Shown here in pieces: positions 16,331-23,961 of a stretch of DNA of 64,000 bases. A program made the translations under genes and the position numbers. Position 1 is the stretch's first letter. Each line of letters begins with the position of its first letter. The notes under the pieces were generated by a model, which saw only the letters and a list, made by a program, of their open reading frames with translations, was not told the DNA's origin and made no database searches. Source of the stretch: Mesorhizobium sp. (GTDB taxonomy: Bacteria > Pseudomonadota > Alphaproteobacteria > Rhizobiales > Rhizobiaceae); the NCBI GenBank assembly GCA_004017275.1, contig SAKE01000018.1, forward strand, positions 30,006-94,005, read 5' to 3'.

Positions 16331-16484
16331 CCCCTCTCTGCCCTGCCGGGCATCTCCCCCTCAAGGGGGGAGATTGGCAGCGTTGACGGAGGTGCCAGTC
16401 TTGCAAGTTTGACGATTAGCGAAGCCCGAAAAGGCAGCCGATCTCCCCCCTTGAGGGGGAGATGCCCGGCAGGGCAGAGGGGGG
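16331..16484. repeat. 154-bp inverted-end intergenic element, copy A
   Basis: Starts CCCCTCTCTGCCCTGCCGGG, carries a hairpin CTCCCCCTCAAGGGGGGAG, a central stretch of about 75 bases, then the mirrored hairpin and GCCCGGCAGGGCAGAGGGG. Same build and nearly the same length as copies B, C and D in this window. It lies between the convergent xylB and NTF2-like genes. Confidence 0.9.
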
Positions 16485-16513
16485 CGCTTCACACCCGCCT
16501 CCCCCAGAAGTCC

Positions 16514-16876
16514 TCACTGCACTGGCACCTTGTCGAGAAAACCGGTGACGCTCTTCAGGCGGCCGTTCTCGATGACGCCGATGTCGGTGCCTTCGATCAC
16601 CGAAGGCGTCCCTTCAGGTCCGAGATTCCACGAGAAACGGATCTTGTCGGCAAAACCGTCCGGCGTGCCCTTCAGCGAGAAGCGGAAGCCGGCAAAGCGC
16701 TGCTGCACGCCGTCGATGAGTGCCGCGACGCCTTCATGGCCGTCGCCCTGCATGAGCGGATCGCGGTAGCTGACGTCTTCGGTGAAGGTCGCCTTGAGCA
16801 GGTCCGCCCGGCGGCCGGCATCGCTTTCGTTCCAGGCGGTGATGTAGTTTTGGGCGATCTTGGTGAGGTCGGTCAC
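16514..16876 (-). CDS. NTF2/SnoaL-like small protein
   Basis: A 120-residue alpha+beta-barrel protein of the nuclear transport factor 2/SnoaL type: YITAWNESDAGRRADLL, FTEDVSYRDPL, GFRFSLKGTPDGFADKIRFSW. The fold serves ketosteroid isomerase-like enzymes and ligand-binding proteins; function unassigned. It starts at GTG (16876) with a strong AAGGAGAC. It lies in opposite orientation between xylB and xylA, so the two xylose genes do not form a simple operon. Confidence 0.75.
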   Translation of the reverse strand: MTDLTKIAQNYITAWNESDAGRRADLLKATFTEDVSYRDPLMQGDGHEGVAALIDGVQQRFAGFRFSLKGTPDGFADKIRFSWNLGPEGTPSVIEGTDIGVIENGRLKSVTGFLDKVPVQ

Positions 16877-16988
16877 GGTCTGTCTCCTTCATTTGATGGT
16901 TTTGACATGACCCTTTTCAACCAGCGCCGGCGTGAAACCAATTACGCCTGAGGTAATGGCGGCAGAACTTTGTGAGAGGACAGGAATC

Positions 16989-18314
16989 ATGAGCAGCGGA
17001 TTTTTCGGCGACATCAAGAAAATCAAATATGAAGGGCCGGATTCAACCAATCCGCTGGCTTACCGGTTCTACAAACCGGATGAGGTCGTCGCCGGCAAGC
17101 GGCTGGAAGATCATCTGCGCTTTGCCGTCGCCTATTGGCATTCCTTCGCCTGGCCGGGCGGCGACCCGTTCGGCGGCCAGACCTTCGACCGGCCTTGGTT
17201 CCCCAAGGCCGGCGGTACCGACACAATGGAACTGGCAAAGCTGAAGGCCGACGTCGCCTTCGAGATGTTCTCGCTACTCGGCGCACCCTATTTCTGCTTC
17301 CACGACGCCGATGTGCGGCCGGAGGGCAAGGACTTTTCCGAAAGTGCGGCCCGGCTCGACGAGATTGCCGACTACTTCGCCGGAAAGATGAAGCAGACGG
17401 GCGTCAAGCTTTTGTGGGGCACGGCGAACCTGTTCTCCAACCGCCGCTTCATGTCGGGTGCGGCCACCAATCCCGATCCGGATGTGTTTGCCTACGCAGC
17501 GGCGACGGTGAAAAGCTGTATCGACGTCACCAAGCGGCTGAAGGGCGAGAACTACGTGCTGTGGGGCGGCCGCGAGGGCTATGAGACACTGCTCAACACC
17601 GATCTTGCCCGCGAGCAGGAGCAGGCCGGCCGGTTCCTCAGCATGGTCGTCGATTACAAGCATAAGATCGGCTTCAAGGGCACGATCCTGATCGAGCCGA
17701 AGCCGCAGGAGCCGACCAAGCACCAGTATGACTACGATGTCGCCACTGTCTACGGCTTCCTCAAGCGCTTCGGGCTGGAGAAGGAGGTCAAGCTCAATAT
17801 CGAGCAGGGCCACGCCATCCTGGCCGGCCATTCCTTCGAGCACGAGCTGGCACTGGCCAATGCGCTCGGCGTCTTCGGCTCGATTGACATGAACCGCAAC
17901 GACTACCAGTCGGGCTGGGACACCGACCAGTTCCCCAACAATGTGCCGGAAATGGCGCTGGCCTACTACCAGGTCCTGCAGGCCGGCGGCTTCAAGACCG
18001 GCGGCACCAATTTCGACGCCAAGCTGCGCCGCCAGTCGCTCGATCCGCAGGATCTGCTGATCGGCCATATCGGCGGCATGGACTCTTGCGCACGCGGCCT
18101 GAAAGCCGCGGCCCGCATGGTCGAGGACAAGGCGCTGTCGGCGCCGCTGGCCGAACGCTATGCCGGCTGGAACACGGCCGAGGGCAAGGCGATCCTTGCC
18201 GGCAAGCGCACGCTGGAGGAGATCGCCGAGCGCGTCGTCAAGAAGAAGATCGAGCCGCAGCCGCGGTCCGGCCGCCAGGAGCTGCTGGAAAACATCGTCA
18301 ACCGGTACGTGTGA
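16989..18314 (+). CDS. xylA: Xylose isomerase
   Basis: A 441-residue class II xylose isomerase. Family motifs: FWHSFAW-like VAYWHSFAWPGGDPFG, YFCFHDADVRPEG with the catalytic His, LWGGREGYETLLNTD, ILIEPKPQEPTKHQYDYD with metal-binding Glu, NIEQGHAILAGHSFEHE and SIDMNRNDYQSGWDTDQFP. It converts D-xylose to D-xylulose with two divalent metals. The start at 16989 has GAGAGGACAGGA upstream. Xylose transport genes are not in this window. Confidence 0.96.
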   Translation: MSSGFFGDIKKIKYEGPDSTNPLAYRFYKPDEVVAGKRLEDHLRFAVAYWHSFAWPGGDPFGGQTFDRPWFPKAGGTDTMELAKLKADVAFEMFSLLGAPYFCFHDADVRPEGKDFSESAARLDEIADYFAGKMKQTGVKLLWGTANLFSNRRFMSGAATNPDPDVFAYAAATVKSCIDVTKRLKGENYVLWGGREGYETLLNTDLAREQEQAGRFLSMVVDYKHKIGFKGTILIEPKPQEPTKHQYDYDVATVYGFLKRFGLEKEVKLNIEQGHAILAGHSFEHELALANALGVFGSIDMNRNDYQSGWDTDQFPNNVPEMALAYYQVLQAGGFKTGGTNFDAKLRRQSLDPQDLLIGHIGGMDSCARGLKAAARMVEDKALSAPLAERYAGWNTAEGKAILAGKRTLEEIAERVVKKKIEPQPRSGRQELLENIVNRYV

Positions 18315-18370
18315 CACGTTCAACCTTCGCGGCCAAACGCTCCACAGGGCGCTGAGCCTTGCCGAGAAGG

Positions 18371-18402
18371 ACCGCTGCCCCGACGACGAACCGGGCAGCG
18401 GT
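18371..18402 (+). terminator. Hairpin downstream of xylA, possible terminator
   Basis: ACCGCTGCCC (18371-18380) pairs perfectly with GGGCAGCGGT (18393-18402), 57 bases after the xylA stop. The following TTCACCC is a poor U-tract, so intrinsic termination would be weak. The rest of the 18315-18611 gap shows nothing else distinct. Confidence 0.45.
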
Positions 18403-18611
18403 TTCACCCAAAGTGCCGTTCGATAAACAACGGTGAAACGCTCCCAAATCCGCCCGATTGGGGCGGGAACAGCTTTGCGCGAGACCGCGTCCGACGACAC
18501 GGTTTTGCCCTTTGACGCCCTTCAATGACCTCGCTCTTGCCTTCAAACTGCCGTCACGTATCTCGTATAAAAGTGGCTCGTGGCGGGAGAGGAAGAAGGA
18601 GGCGAACCGAT

Positions 18612-18821
18612 ATGCAGAACGAACGTGAAATCGACGCCCTGCTCTCACCGGGCGAGGCTGGATCGATCATCGACCGGCTGATGGCCATGCCGCATCCCAA
18701 GGATGGCACACGCCGCTCGAACGAATGGGACCGCGCCGTTGCCAGCCGTTTCGAGACCCATCTTGCCAAGCAAATGCGCTCGCAGATCGACGGCGGCAGC
18801 GATCGCCAGAACGCTGCCTGA
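18612..18821 (+). CDS. Small hypothetical protein
   Basis: A 69-residue hydrophilic protein (MQNEREIDALLSPGEAGSII, then DRLMAMPHPKDGTRRSNEWD). No signal peptide, no cysteines, helical by composition. GAAGGAGG lies at good distance before the ATG at 18612, which supports it as a real gene. Family not recognised. It ends convergently with the cdhR-like regulator gene. Confidence 0.6.
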   Translation: MQNEREIDALLSPGEAGSIIDRLMAMPHPKDGTRRSNEWDRAVASRFETHLAKQMRSQIDGGSDRQNAA

Positions 18822-18832
18822 TCCGTCGGCGA

Positions 18833-19813
18833 TTAACCCCTCCGCAGCCTGACCGGCGCTTCGCCGAAAGCTCTTGAAAACGCTCTCGAAAATGCCGCGG
18901 CGGACGAGAATCCGGTCCGCCCGGCAATATCGGCCATGGCAACCCTTGTATCGACCACCAGCCGGCGTGCAGCGCCGAGGCGCAGCCTGAGGTAATAGGC
19001 GCCCGGCGTCTCGCCGATCGACTTGCGGAAAATGCTCTCCAATGTGCGTGCCGTCACCCCGGCACGCTTTGCCACCGCCTCTATCGTCAGCGGCTGGTCG
19101 ACATGCGCTTCCATCAGCCGTATCGCTTGCGCTAGACGCGGATCATAGCCATCGAGCCGGCCGAGCGAGACCAGCGGCTGCGCGTCGGTCGCGGCGCGCG
19201 CCTGGTCGTAGATGAAGACGCTGGCGACATCGAGCGCGACGGCCATGCCGAGCCGGGTGCGAATCAAATGCAGCATCAGATCGAAGGTCGGCGACGCGCC
19301 GCCCGAGGTGAAGACCGGCCCGTCGATGACATAGCGGTCAGGGCGGACATCGACGCCGGGGAAGGCCGTGGAAAAATCCTCCATGTCCTCCCAATGGGTG
19401 GTGGCGCTGCGCCCTTCGAGCAGGCCGGCGCGTGCCACCAGCCAGGTGCCGGCTTCGACGCCGCCGCACGCGCGTGCTGTGCGTGCCGCACGGCGCAGGC
19501 CGGCGAGCAGGGCCGACGTCGCATAGTTCTGGGTGCCGAAACCGGCGACGACGACAAGAACGTCGGTTGGATCGGCCGCGTTGAAGCGGCCGCTGACCGC
19601 CACCGGCAGACCGCATGTGGTGACCGGAGCCTCGCCAGTCACCGAGACCAGCTTGAAATCGAACAGCGTCTCGCCGGAGATGCGGTTGGCGGCGCGCAGC
19701 GGATCGACGGCCGAGGCCACGCACATGATCGACGAGCCGGAAAACACCAGCAGCGTCACCTTGAGCGGCAGACGCTCGGCGCGAAAGATTGTCATTTTTT
19801 CGCTTTTTGTCAT
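18833..19813 (-). CDS. cdhR: GlxA/AraC-family regulator, CdhR-like
   Basis: A 326-residue regulator with an N-terminal DJ-1/PfpI-like (glutamine amidotransferase fold) domain (VTLLVFSGSSIMCVASAVDP, GGVEAGTWLVARAGLL) and a C-terminal AraC helix-turn-helix pair (LTIEAVAKRAGVTARTLESI, GFSSAAAFSRAFSRAFGEAP). This is the build of CdhR and GbdR, activators of carnitine and glycine betaine catabolism. It is divergent from cdhC, as in Pseudomonas carnitine clusters. The start at 19813 is chosen from the family N-terminus; the ribosome binding site is weak. The symbol rests on context. Confidence 0.8.
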   Translation of the reverse strand: MTKSEKMTIFRAERLPLKVTLLVFSGSSIMCVASAVDPLRAANRISGETLFDFKLVSVTGEAPVTTCGLPVAVSGRFNAADPTDVLVVVAGFGTQNYATSALLAGLRRAARTARACGGVEAGTWLVARAGLLEGRSATTHWEDMEDFSTAFPGVDVRPDRYVIDGPVFTSGGASPTFDLMLHLIRTRLGMAVALDVASVFIYDQARAATDAQPLVSLGRLDGYDPRLAQAIRLMEAHVDQPLTIEAVAKRAGVTARTLESIFRKSIGETPGAYYLRLRLGAARRLVVDTRVAMADIAGRTGFSSAAAFSRAFSRAFGEAPVRLRRG

Positions 19814-19875
19814 AGAGGCTTCGTAAAACGCAAAACAGTTTCCGGCAAGTCGGGCATTGTTGTGATTGGTCTTTG

Positions 19876-19921
19876 TGCATGTCGTTATCCAAAACCGGTT
19901 CCCACTTTTGGGCGACATGCA
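19876..19921. repeat. Rhizobial palindromic repeat in the cdhR-cdhC promoter region
   Basis: TGCATGTCG (19876-19884) and CGACATGCA (19913-19921) are perfect inverted arms around ATCCAAAACCGGTTCCCACT. This resembles an abundant palindrome in rhizobial genomes. It lies between the divergent regulator and catabolic operon, 26 bases before the cdhC start, so it must overlap or border the operon's leader. Confidence 0.75.
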
Positions 19922-19947
19922 TAGTGTTTCTATGGGAGGAGAGTTCC

Positions 19948-20865
19948 ATGCCGCTTGCGATGAACCGCGAGGTTTTCATTACCTGTGCCGTGACCGGGTC
20001 CGGCGGCTCGCAGGACCGCAGCCCGCATGTGCCGCGCTCGCCCAAGCAGATCGCCGATTCGGCCATCGACGCGGCCAAGGCCGGCGCCGCAATCGTGCAC
20101 TGCCATGTGCGCGATCCCGAAACCGGCAAGCCGAGGCGCGACGTGCATCTCTACCGCGAAGTGACCGAGCGCATCCGTGAGGCCAATGTCGACGTGGTGC
20201 TGAACCTGACCGCCGGCATGGGCGGCGACATGGTGTTCGGATCGCCGGAAGCGCCGTTGCCGCTCAATGAAAAAGGCACCGACATGGGCGGCGCCACCAA
20301 CCGCATGGAACATGTGCGCCAGTGCCTGCCGGAAATCTGCACGCTCGACTGCGGCACCATGAATTTCGCCGAGGCCGACTACGTCATGACCAACACGCCC
20401 GGCATGCTGCGCGCCATGGGCGGCATGATGACGGCGCTCGGCGTCAAGCCTGAGATCGAGGCTTTCGACACCGGCCATCTTTGGTTTGCCAAGCAGCTGG
20501 TCGAGGAAAAGGTGCTCAACCCCGACGCGCTGGTGCAGCTCTGCATGGGCGTGCCGTGGGGGGCGCCAGACGACCTCAATACCTTCATGGCGATGGTCAA
20601 CAATGTGCCGTCGACCTGGAACTGGTCGGCCTTCGCCATCGGCCGCAACCAGATGGCCTATGCCGCGGCAGCCGTGCTGGCCGGCGGCAATGTCCGTGTC
20701 GGGCTGGAAGACAATCTGTGGCTCGACAAGGGCGTGCTGGCGACCAATGCACAGCTGGTCGAGCGCGCCGCCAGCATCGTCACCAATCTCGGCGCCAGGA
20801 TTCTCGGGCCGGAGGAGGTGCGCAAGAAGCTCAACCTCACCAAGCGGGCGCCGATCGCGGCATAA
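19948..20865 (+). CDS. cdhC: 3-dehydrocarnitine cleavage enzyme (BKACE/DUF849 family)
   Basis: A 305-residue beta-keto acid cleavage enzyme. It has VFITCAVTGSGGSQDRSPHV and AAIVHCHVRDPETGKP, where the HxH contributes zinc ligands, plus PWGAPDDLNTFMAMVNNVP and GGNVRVGLEDNLWLDKGVLA. CdhC members condense 3-dehydrocarnitine with acetyl-CoA to give betainyl-CoA and acetoacetate. Neighbouring cdhR and cdhA genes support that substrate over others in this broad family. GGGAGGAG precedes the ATG at 19948; an earlier in-frame ATG lies within the palindrome and is unlikely. First gene of the operon. Confidence 0.88.
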   Translation: MPLAMNREVFITCAVTGSGGSQDRSPHVPRSPKQIADSAIDAAKAGAAIVHCHVRDPETGKPRRDVHLYREVTERIREANVDVVLNLTAGMGGDMVFGSPEAPLPLNEKGTDMGGATNRMEHVRQCLPEICTLDCGTMNFAEADYVMTNTPGMLRAMGGMMTALGVKPEIEAFDTGHLWFAKQLVEEKVLNPDALVQLCMGVPWGAPDDLNTFMAMVNNVPSTWNWSAFAIGRNQMAYAAAAVLAGGNVRVGLEDNLWLDKGVLATNAQLVERAASIVTNLGARILGPEEVRKKLNLTKRAPIAA

Positions 20866-20886
20866 ATTATCCCCTTGGAGGTCGGT

Positions 20887-21516
20887 ATGACTACCGTAAA
20901 ATTCACCGCGATGAAGGATGGCGACCGGGACGACTACGAGTTCCTGACCGCGCATGAGATCGACTATGCGGCCAGGACCGGCGAGCGGCTGCTCGACGCG
21001 CTTGTCCAGCTCGACGAAGGCCTGTCGGGTTACAAGATCACCCGGCTCGGCCATTCGCTGCAGGCGGCGACGCGGGCCTGGCGTGACGGCGCCGACACCG
21101 ACTGGATCGCGTGTGCGCTGCTGCACGATATCGGCGACATCTATGCGCCCTACAATCACGACGAATATGCCGCTTCGATCCTGAAACCCTTCGTGCGCGA
21201 ACAATGCACCTGGGTGGTGGAGAAGCATGGCGACTTCCAGCGGCTCTATTATGCCCATCATCTGGGCGGCAATCGCCATGCGCGCGACCGCTTTGCCGGC
21301 CACGCCTATTTCGACGATTGCGACCAGTTTTGCGAACGCTGGGACCAGTCCAGCTTCGACCCCGACTACGACACGCTGCCGATCGAATTCTTCCGGCCCT
21401 TCGTGCTCGAGGTCTTTGCCCGCAAGGCTTACGATCCGTCCGTGATCCGTGCCAGCGAGCGCGTTCCCCTCATCGACCTGACAACAGCCAAGACCAGAAC
21501 CGGAGCTTCCGCATGA
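20887..21516 (+). CDS. HD-domain protein, candidate diiron oxygenase of PhnZ/TmpB type
   Basis: A 209-residue HD-superfamily protein. Candidate metal ligands are H56 (LGHSLQAA), H80-D81 (ALLHDIGD), H91 (YNHDEYA), H114 (VVEKHGDF) and D153 (CERWDQSS). H56-24-H80 and H91-23-H114, followed by an RWD motif, follow the six-ligand layout of HD-domain mixed-valent diiron oxygenases such as PhnZ and TmpB, rather than that of a simple phosphohydrolase. TmpB acts on a trimethylammonium phosphonate and releases glycine betaine, which makes its place between cdhC and cdhA notable. Start at 20887 with TTGGAGG; its stop overlaps the cdhA start (ATGA). The substrate is unknown. Confidence 0.75.
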   Translation: MTTVKFTAMKDGDRDDYEFLTAHEIDYAARTGERLLDALVQLDEGLSGYKITRLGHSLQAATRAWRDGADTDWIACALLHDIGDIYAPYNHDEYAASILKPFVREQCTWVVEKHGDFQRLYYAHHLGGNRHARDRFAGHAYFDDCDQFCERWDQSSFDPDYDTLPIEFFRPFVLEVFARKAYDPSVIRASERVPLIDLTTAKTRTGASA

Positions 21517-22607
21517 GCATCATCAATAAGGCCGCCGCCATCGGTGGCGGCGTCATCGGCGCCGGCTGGGTGGCGCGGCTGCTGCTCAACGGCATCGACG
21601 TGTCGATCTTCGATCCCGATCCCGAGGCATCGCGCAAGGTCGGCGAAGTGATGAAGGGCGCGCGCCGCGCCTACAAGCAGATGCTGCCCGGCGGTCTGCC
21701 GAAAGAGGGCAAGCTGACCTTCGCCAAGACCATCGCCGAGGCGGTGGCCGATGCCGATTTCATCCAGGAAAGCGTGCCGGAGCGGCTCGACCTGAAACAC
21801 CGCGTGCTGGCTGAGATCGATACCCATGCGCCCGCCAACGCCATCGTCGGCTCCTCGACCTCCGGCATCAAGCCGACCGACATGCAGGTGGCGATGAAGA
21901 AGCATCCGGAGCGGCTGGTCGTCGGCCATCCGTTCAATCCGGTTTACCTCCTGCCGCTGGTCGAGATCGTCGGCGGCGAGCAGACCTTCCCCGAGGCGAT
22001 CGAGGTCGCCAAGGAGATGTATGCCTCGATCGGCATGAAGCCGGTGGTGATCCGCAAGGAGATCGAGGCCTTCGTCGGCGACCGCCTGCTCGAAGCGGCA
22101 TGGCGCGAGGCGCTGTGGCTGATCAAGGACGGCATCTGCACGGTCGAGGAACTCGACGACATCATGCGCTACGGCTTCGGCCTGCGCTGGGCGCAGATGG
22201 GCATGTTCCAGGTCTATCGCGTCGCCGGCGGCGAGGCCGGCATGCGCCACTTCATGGCGCAGTTCGGCCCGTGCCTGAAATGGCCGTGGACCAAGCTGAT
22301 GGACGTACCGGAGTTCAACGACGAACTGGTCGACCTGATCGCCACGCAATCGGACGACCAGGCGCATGGGCTGTCGATCCGCGAGCTGGAAAAGATCCGC
22401 GACGACAATCTGGTCGCAATCATGGAAGCGCTGTCGAAGCAGAACAAAGGCAAGGGCTGGGGCGCCGGCGCCCTGCACAAGGACTACACCAGGCAGTTGG
22501 CCAAGCTGGCGGCGAAGAAGCCGACGGCCTCAAAGGCGGCCGAGAAAGCCAAAGCTTTGAAGCCGGTGAAGAAAGCCGAAAAGCCGAAGAAAAAGAAGAA
22601 GGGCTGA
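21513..22607 (+). CDS. cdhA: L-carnitine dehydrogenase, without the thioesterase domain
   Basis: A 364-residue 3-hydroxyacyl-CoA dehydrogenase-family enzyme. AAIGGGVIGAGWVARLLLNG is the NAD Rossmann loop, FIQESVPERLDLKHRVLAEI and SSTSGIKPTDMQ follow, and VVGHPFNPVYLLPLVEIVGG holds the catalytic His. This is the form of L-carnitine dehydrogenase (carnitine to 3-dehydrocarnitine). Rhizobial versions are often fused to a C-terminal thioesterase; here that part is absent and the protein ends in a lysine-rich tail from about residue 333 (KPVKKAEKPKKKKKG). Coupled by ATGA to the HD gene and four bases from the next gene. Confidence 0.85.
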   Translation: MSIINKAAAIGGGVIGAGWVARLLLNGIDVSIFDPDPEASRKVGEVMKGARRAYKQMLPGGLPKEGKLTFAKTIAEAVADADFIQESVPERLDLKHRVLAEIDTHAPANAIVGSSTSGIKPTDMQVAMKKHPERLVVGHPFNPVYLLPLVEIVGGEQTFPEAIEVAKEMYASIGMKPVVIRKEIEAFVGDRLLEAAWREALWLIKDGICTVEELDDIMRYGFGLRWAQMGMFQVYRVAGGEAGMRHFMAQFGPCLKWPWTKLMDVPEFNDELVDLIATQSDDQAHGLSIRELEKIRDDNLVAIMEALSKQNKGKGWGAGALHKDYTRQLAKLAAKKPTASKAAEKAKALKPVKKAEKPKKKKKG

Positions 22608-22611
22608 GAGC

Positions 22612-23775
22612 ATGGATTTCGGTCTGTCGGAGGAACAGAAGCTCATCGTCGAGACGACGCGCGCCTTCGTCGAGAACGAGCTTTACCCGCATGAGCGTGA
22701 GGTCGAGCGCACTGGTGTGCTGCGCCGCGACCTGATCGAGGAGATCAAGGCCAAGGCGATCGAGGCCGGGCTCTATGCCGCGAACATGCCGGCCGATGTC
22801 GGCGGCGCCGGCCTCGATACGGTGACCTGGCTGCTTTACGAAAAGGAACTCGGCCGCGCCAACTATGCGCTGCACTGGACCTGCGTGGCGCGCCCCTCCA
22901 ACATTCTCTTGGCCGGCACGCCGGAGCAGCGCGAAAAGTACCTGTTCCCCTGCATTCGTGGCGAGAAATGGGACTGCCTGGCGATGACCGAGCCTGGCGC
23001 CGGTTCCGACCTGCGCGGCATGAAGGCGACCGCGGTGCAGGACGGCGACGACTGGGTGCTGAACGGCACCAAGCATTTTATCTCCCACGCCGACCTCGCC
23101 GACTTTGCCATCGTGTTCATGGCTTCCGGCGAAGAGGATTCGGCGCGCGGCAAGCGCAAGAAGATCACCGCCTTCTTCGTCGACAAGGGCACCAAAGGCT
23201 TCACGGTGCGTGACGGTTACCGCAACGTCTCGCATCGCGGCTACACCAACGCCATCCTCGAATTCGACGATTGCCGGCTACCCGGAGCCCAAGTATTGGG
23301 CGAAGTCCACAAGGGGTTCGATGTCGCCAATTCCTGGCTCGGCGCCACACGCCTGCAGGTTGGCGCCACCTGTCTTGGCCGCGCGGAGCGGGCGCTTGGC
23401 CATGCCGTGGAATATGCCGCGCAGCGCCAGCAGTTCGGCCAGCAGATCGGCAAGTTCCAGGGTGTGTCCTTCAAGCTCGCCGACATGGCGACCGAACTGA
23501 AGGCCGCCGACCTCATGGTGTTCGAGGCCGGCTGGAAGTACGATGAGGGCACCGTCACCGATCAGGACATGGCCATGGCCAAGCTGAAGGCCACCGAAAT
23601 GCTCGCTTTCGTTGCCGATGAGGCGATCCAGATCCATGGCGGCATGGGGCTGATGGATGATTTGCCGCTGGAGCGCATCTGGCGCGACGCCCGCGTCGAG
23701 CGCATCTGGGAAGGCACGTCGGAGATCCAGCGCCACATCATTTCACGAGCGCTGCTGCGGCCGTTCGGGGGCTGA
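22612..23775 (+). CDS. Acyl-CoA dehydrogenase, CaiA-like
   Basis: A 387-residue FAD acyl-CoA dehydrogenase. CLAMTEPGAGSDLRGMKATA is the FAD/substrate signature, QIHGGMGLMDDLPLERIWRD and RIWEGTSEIQRHI carry the C-terminal signature and catalytic Glu. Context (cdhA upstream, CoA ligase and CaiD-like hydratase downstream) suggests gamma-butyrobetainyl-CoA to crotonobetainyl-CoA, the CaiA reaction run oxidatively. It begins four bases after the cdhA stop. A general short-chain acyl-CoA substrate remains possible. No electron-transfer flavoprotein genes are in the window. Confidence 0.8.
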   Translation: MDFGLSEEQKLIVETTRAFVENELYPHEREVERTGVLRRDLIEEIKAKAIEAGLYAANMPADVGGAGLDTVTWLLYEKELGRANYALHWTCVARPSNILLAGTPEQREKYLFPCIRGEKWDCLAMTEPGAGSDLRGMKATAVQDGDDWVLNGTKHFISHADLADFAIVFMASGEEDSARGKRKKITAFFVDKGTKGFTVRDGYRNVSHRGYTNAILEFDDCRLPGAQVLGEVHKGFDVANSWLGATRLQVGATCLGRAERALGHAVEYAAQRQQFGQQIGKFQGVSFKLADMATELKAADLMVFEAGWKYDEGTVTDQDMAMAKLKATEMLAFVADEAIQIHGGMGLMDDLPLERIWRDARVERIWEGTSEIQRHIISRALLRPFGG

Positions 23776-23802
23776 ACAGCGCAATGTTTGCATTCCTTGG
23801 CG

Positions 23803-23957
23803 CCCCCCTCTGTCCTGCCGGACATCTCCCCCTCAAGGGGGGAGATCGGCTGGCATTTTCGATTTCGCCAGATATCACCGTTATAGGTCTTGAGCCGACG
23901 ACGAAGCTGCCAATCTCCTCCCTTGAGGGGGAGATGCCCGGCAGGGCAGAGGGGGGT
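23803..23957. repeat. 155-bp inverted-end intergenic element, copy B
   Basis: Same inverted ends and hairpins as copy A (CCCCCCTCTGTCCTGCCGGA to GCCCGGCAGGGCAGAGGGGG). It splits the carnitine operon between the acyl-CoA dehydrogenase and CoA ligase genes. Its right end, GAGGGGGG, lies five bases before the ligase ATG and serves as the Shine-Dalgarno sequence. Confidence 0.9.
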
Positions 23958-23961
23958 GCTT

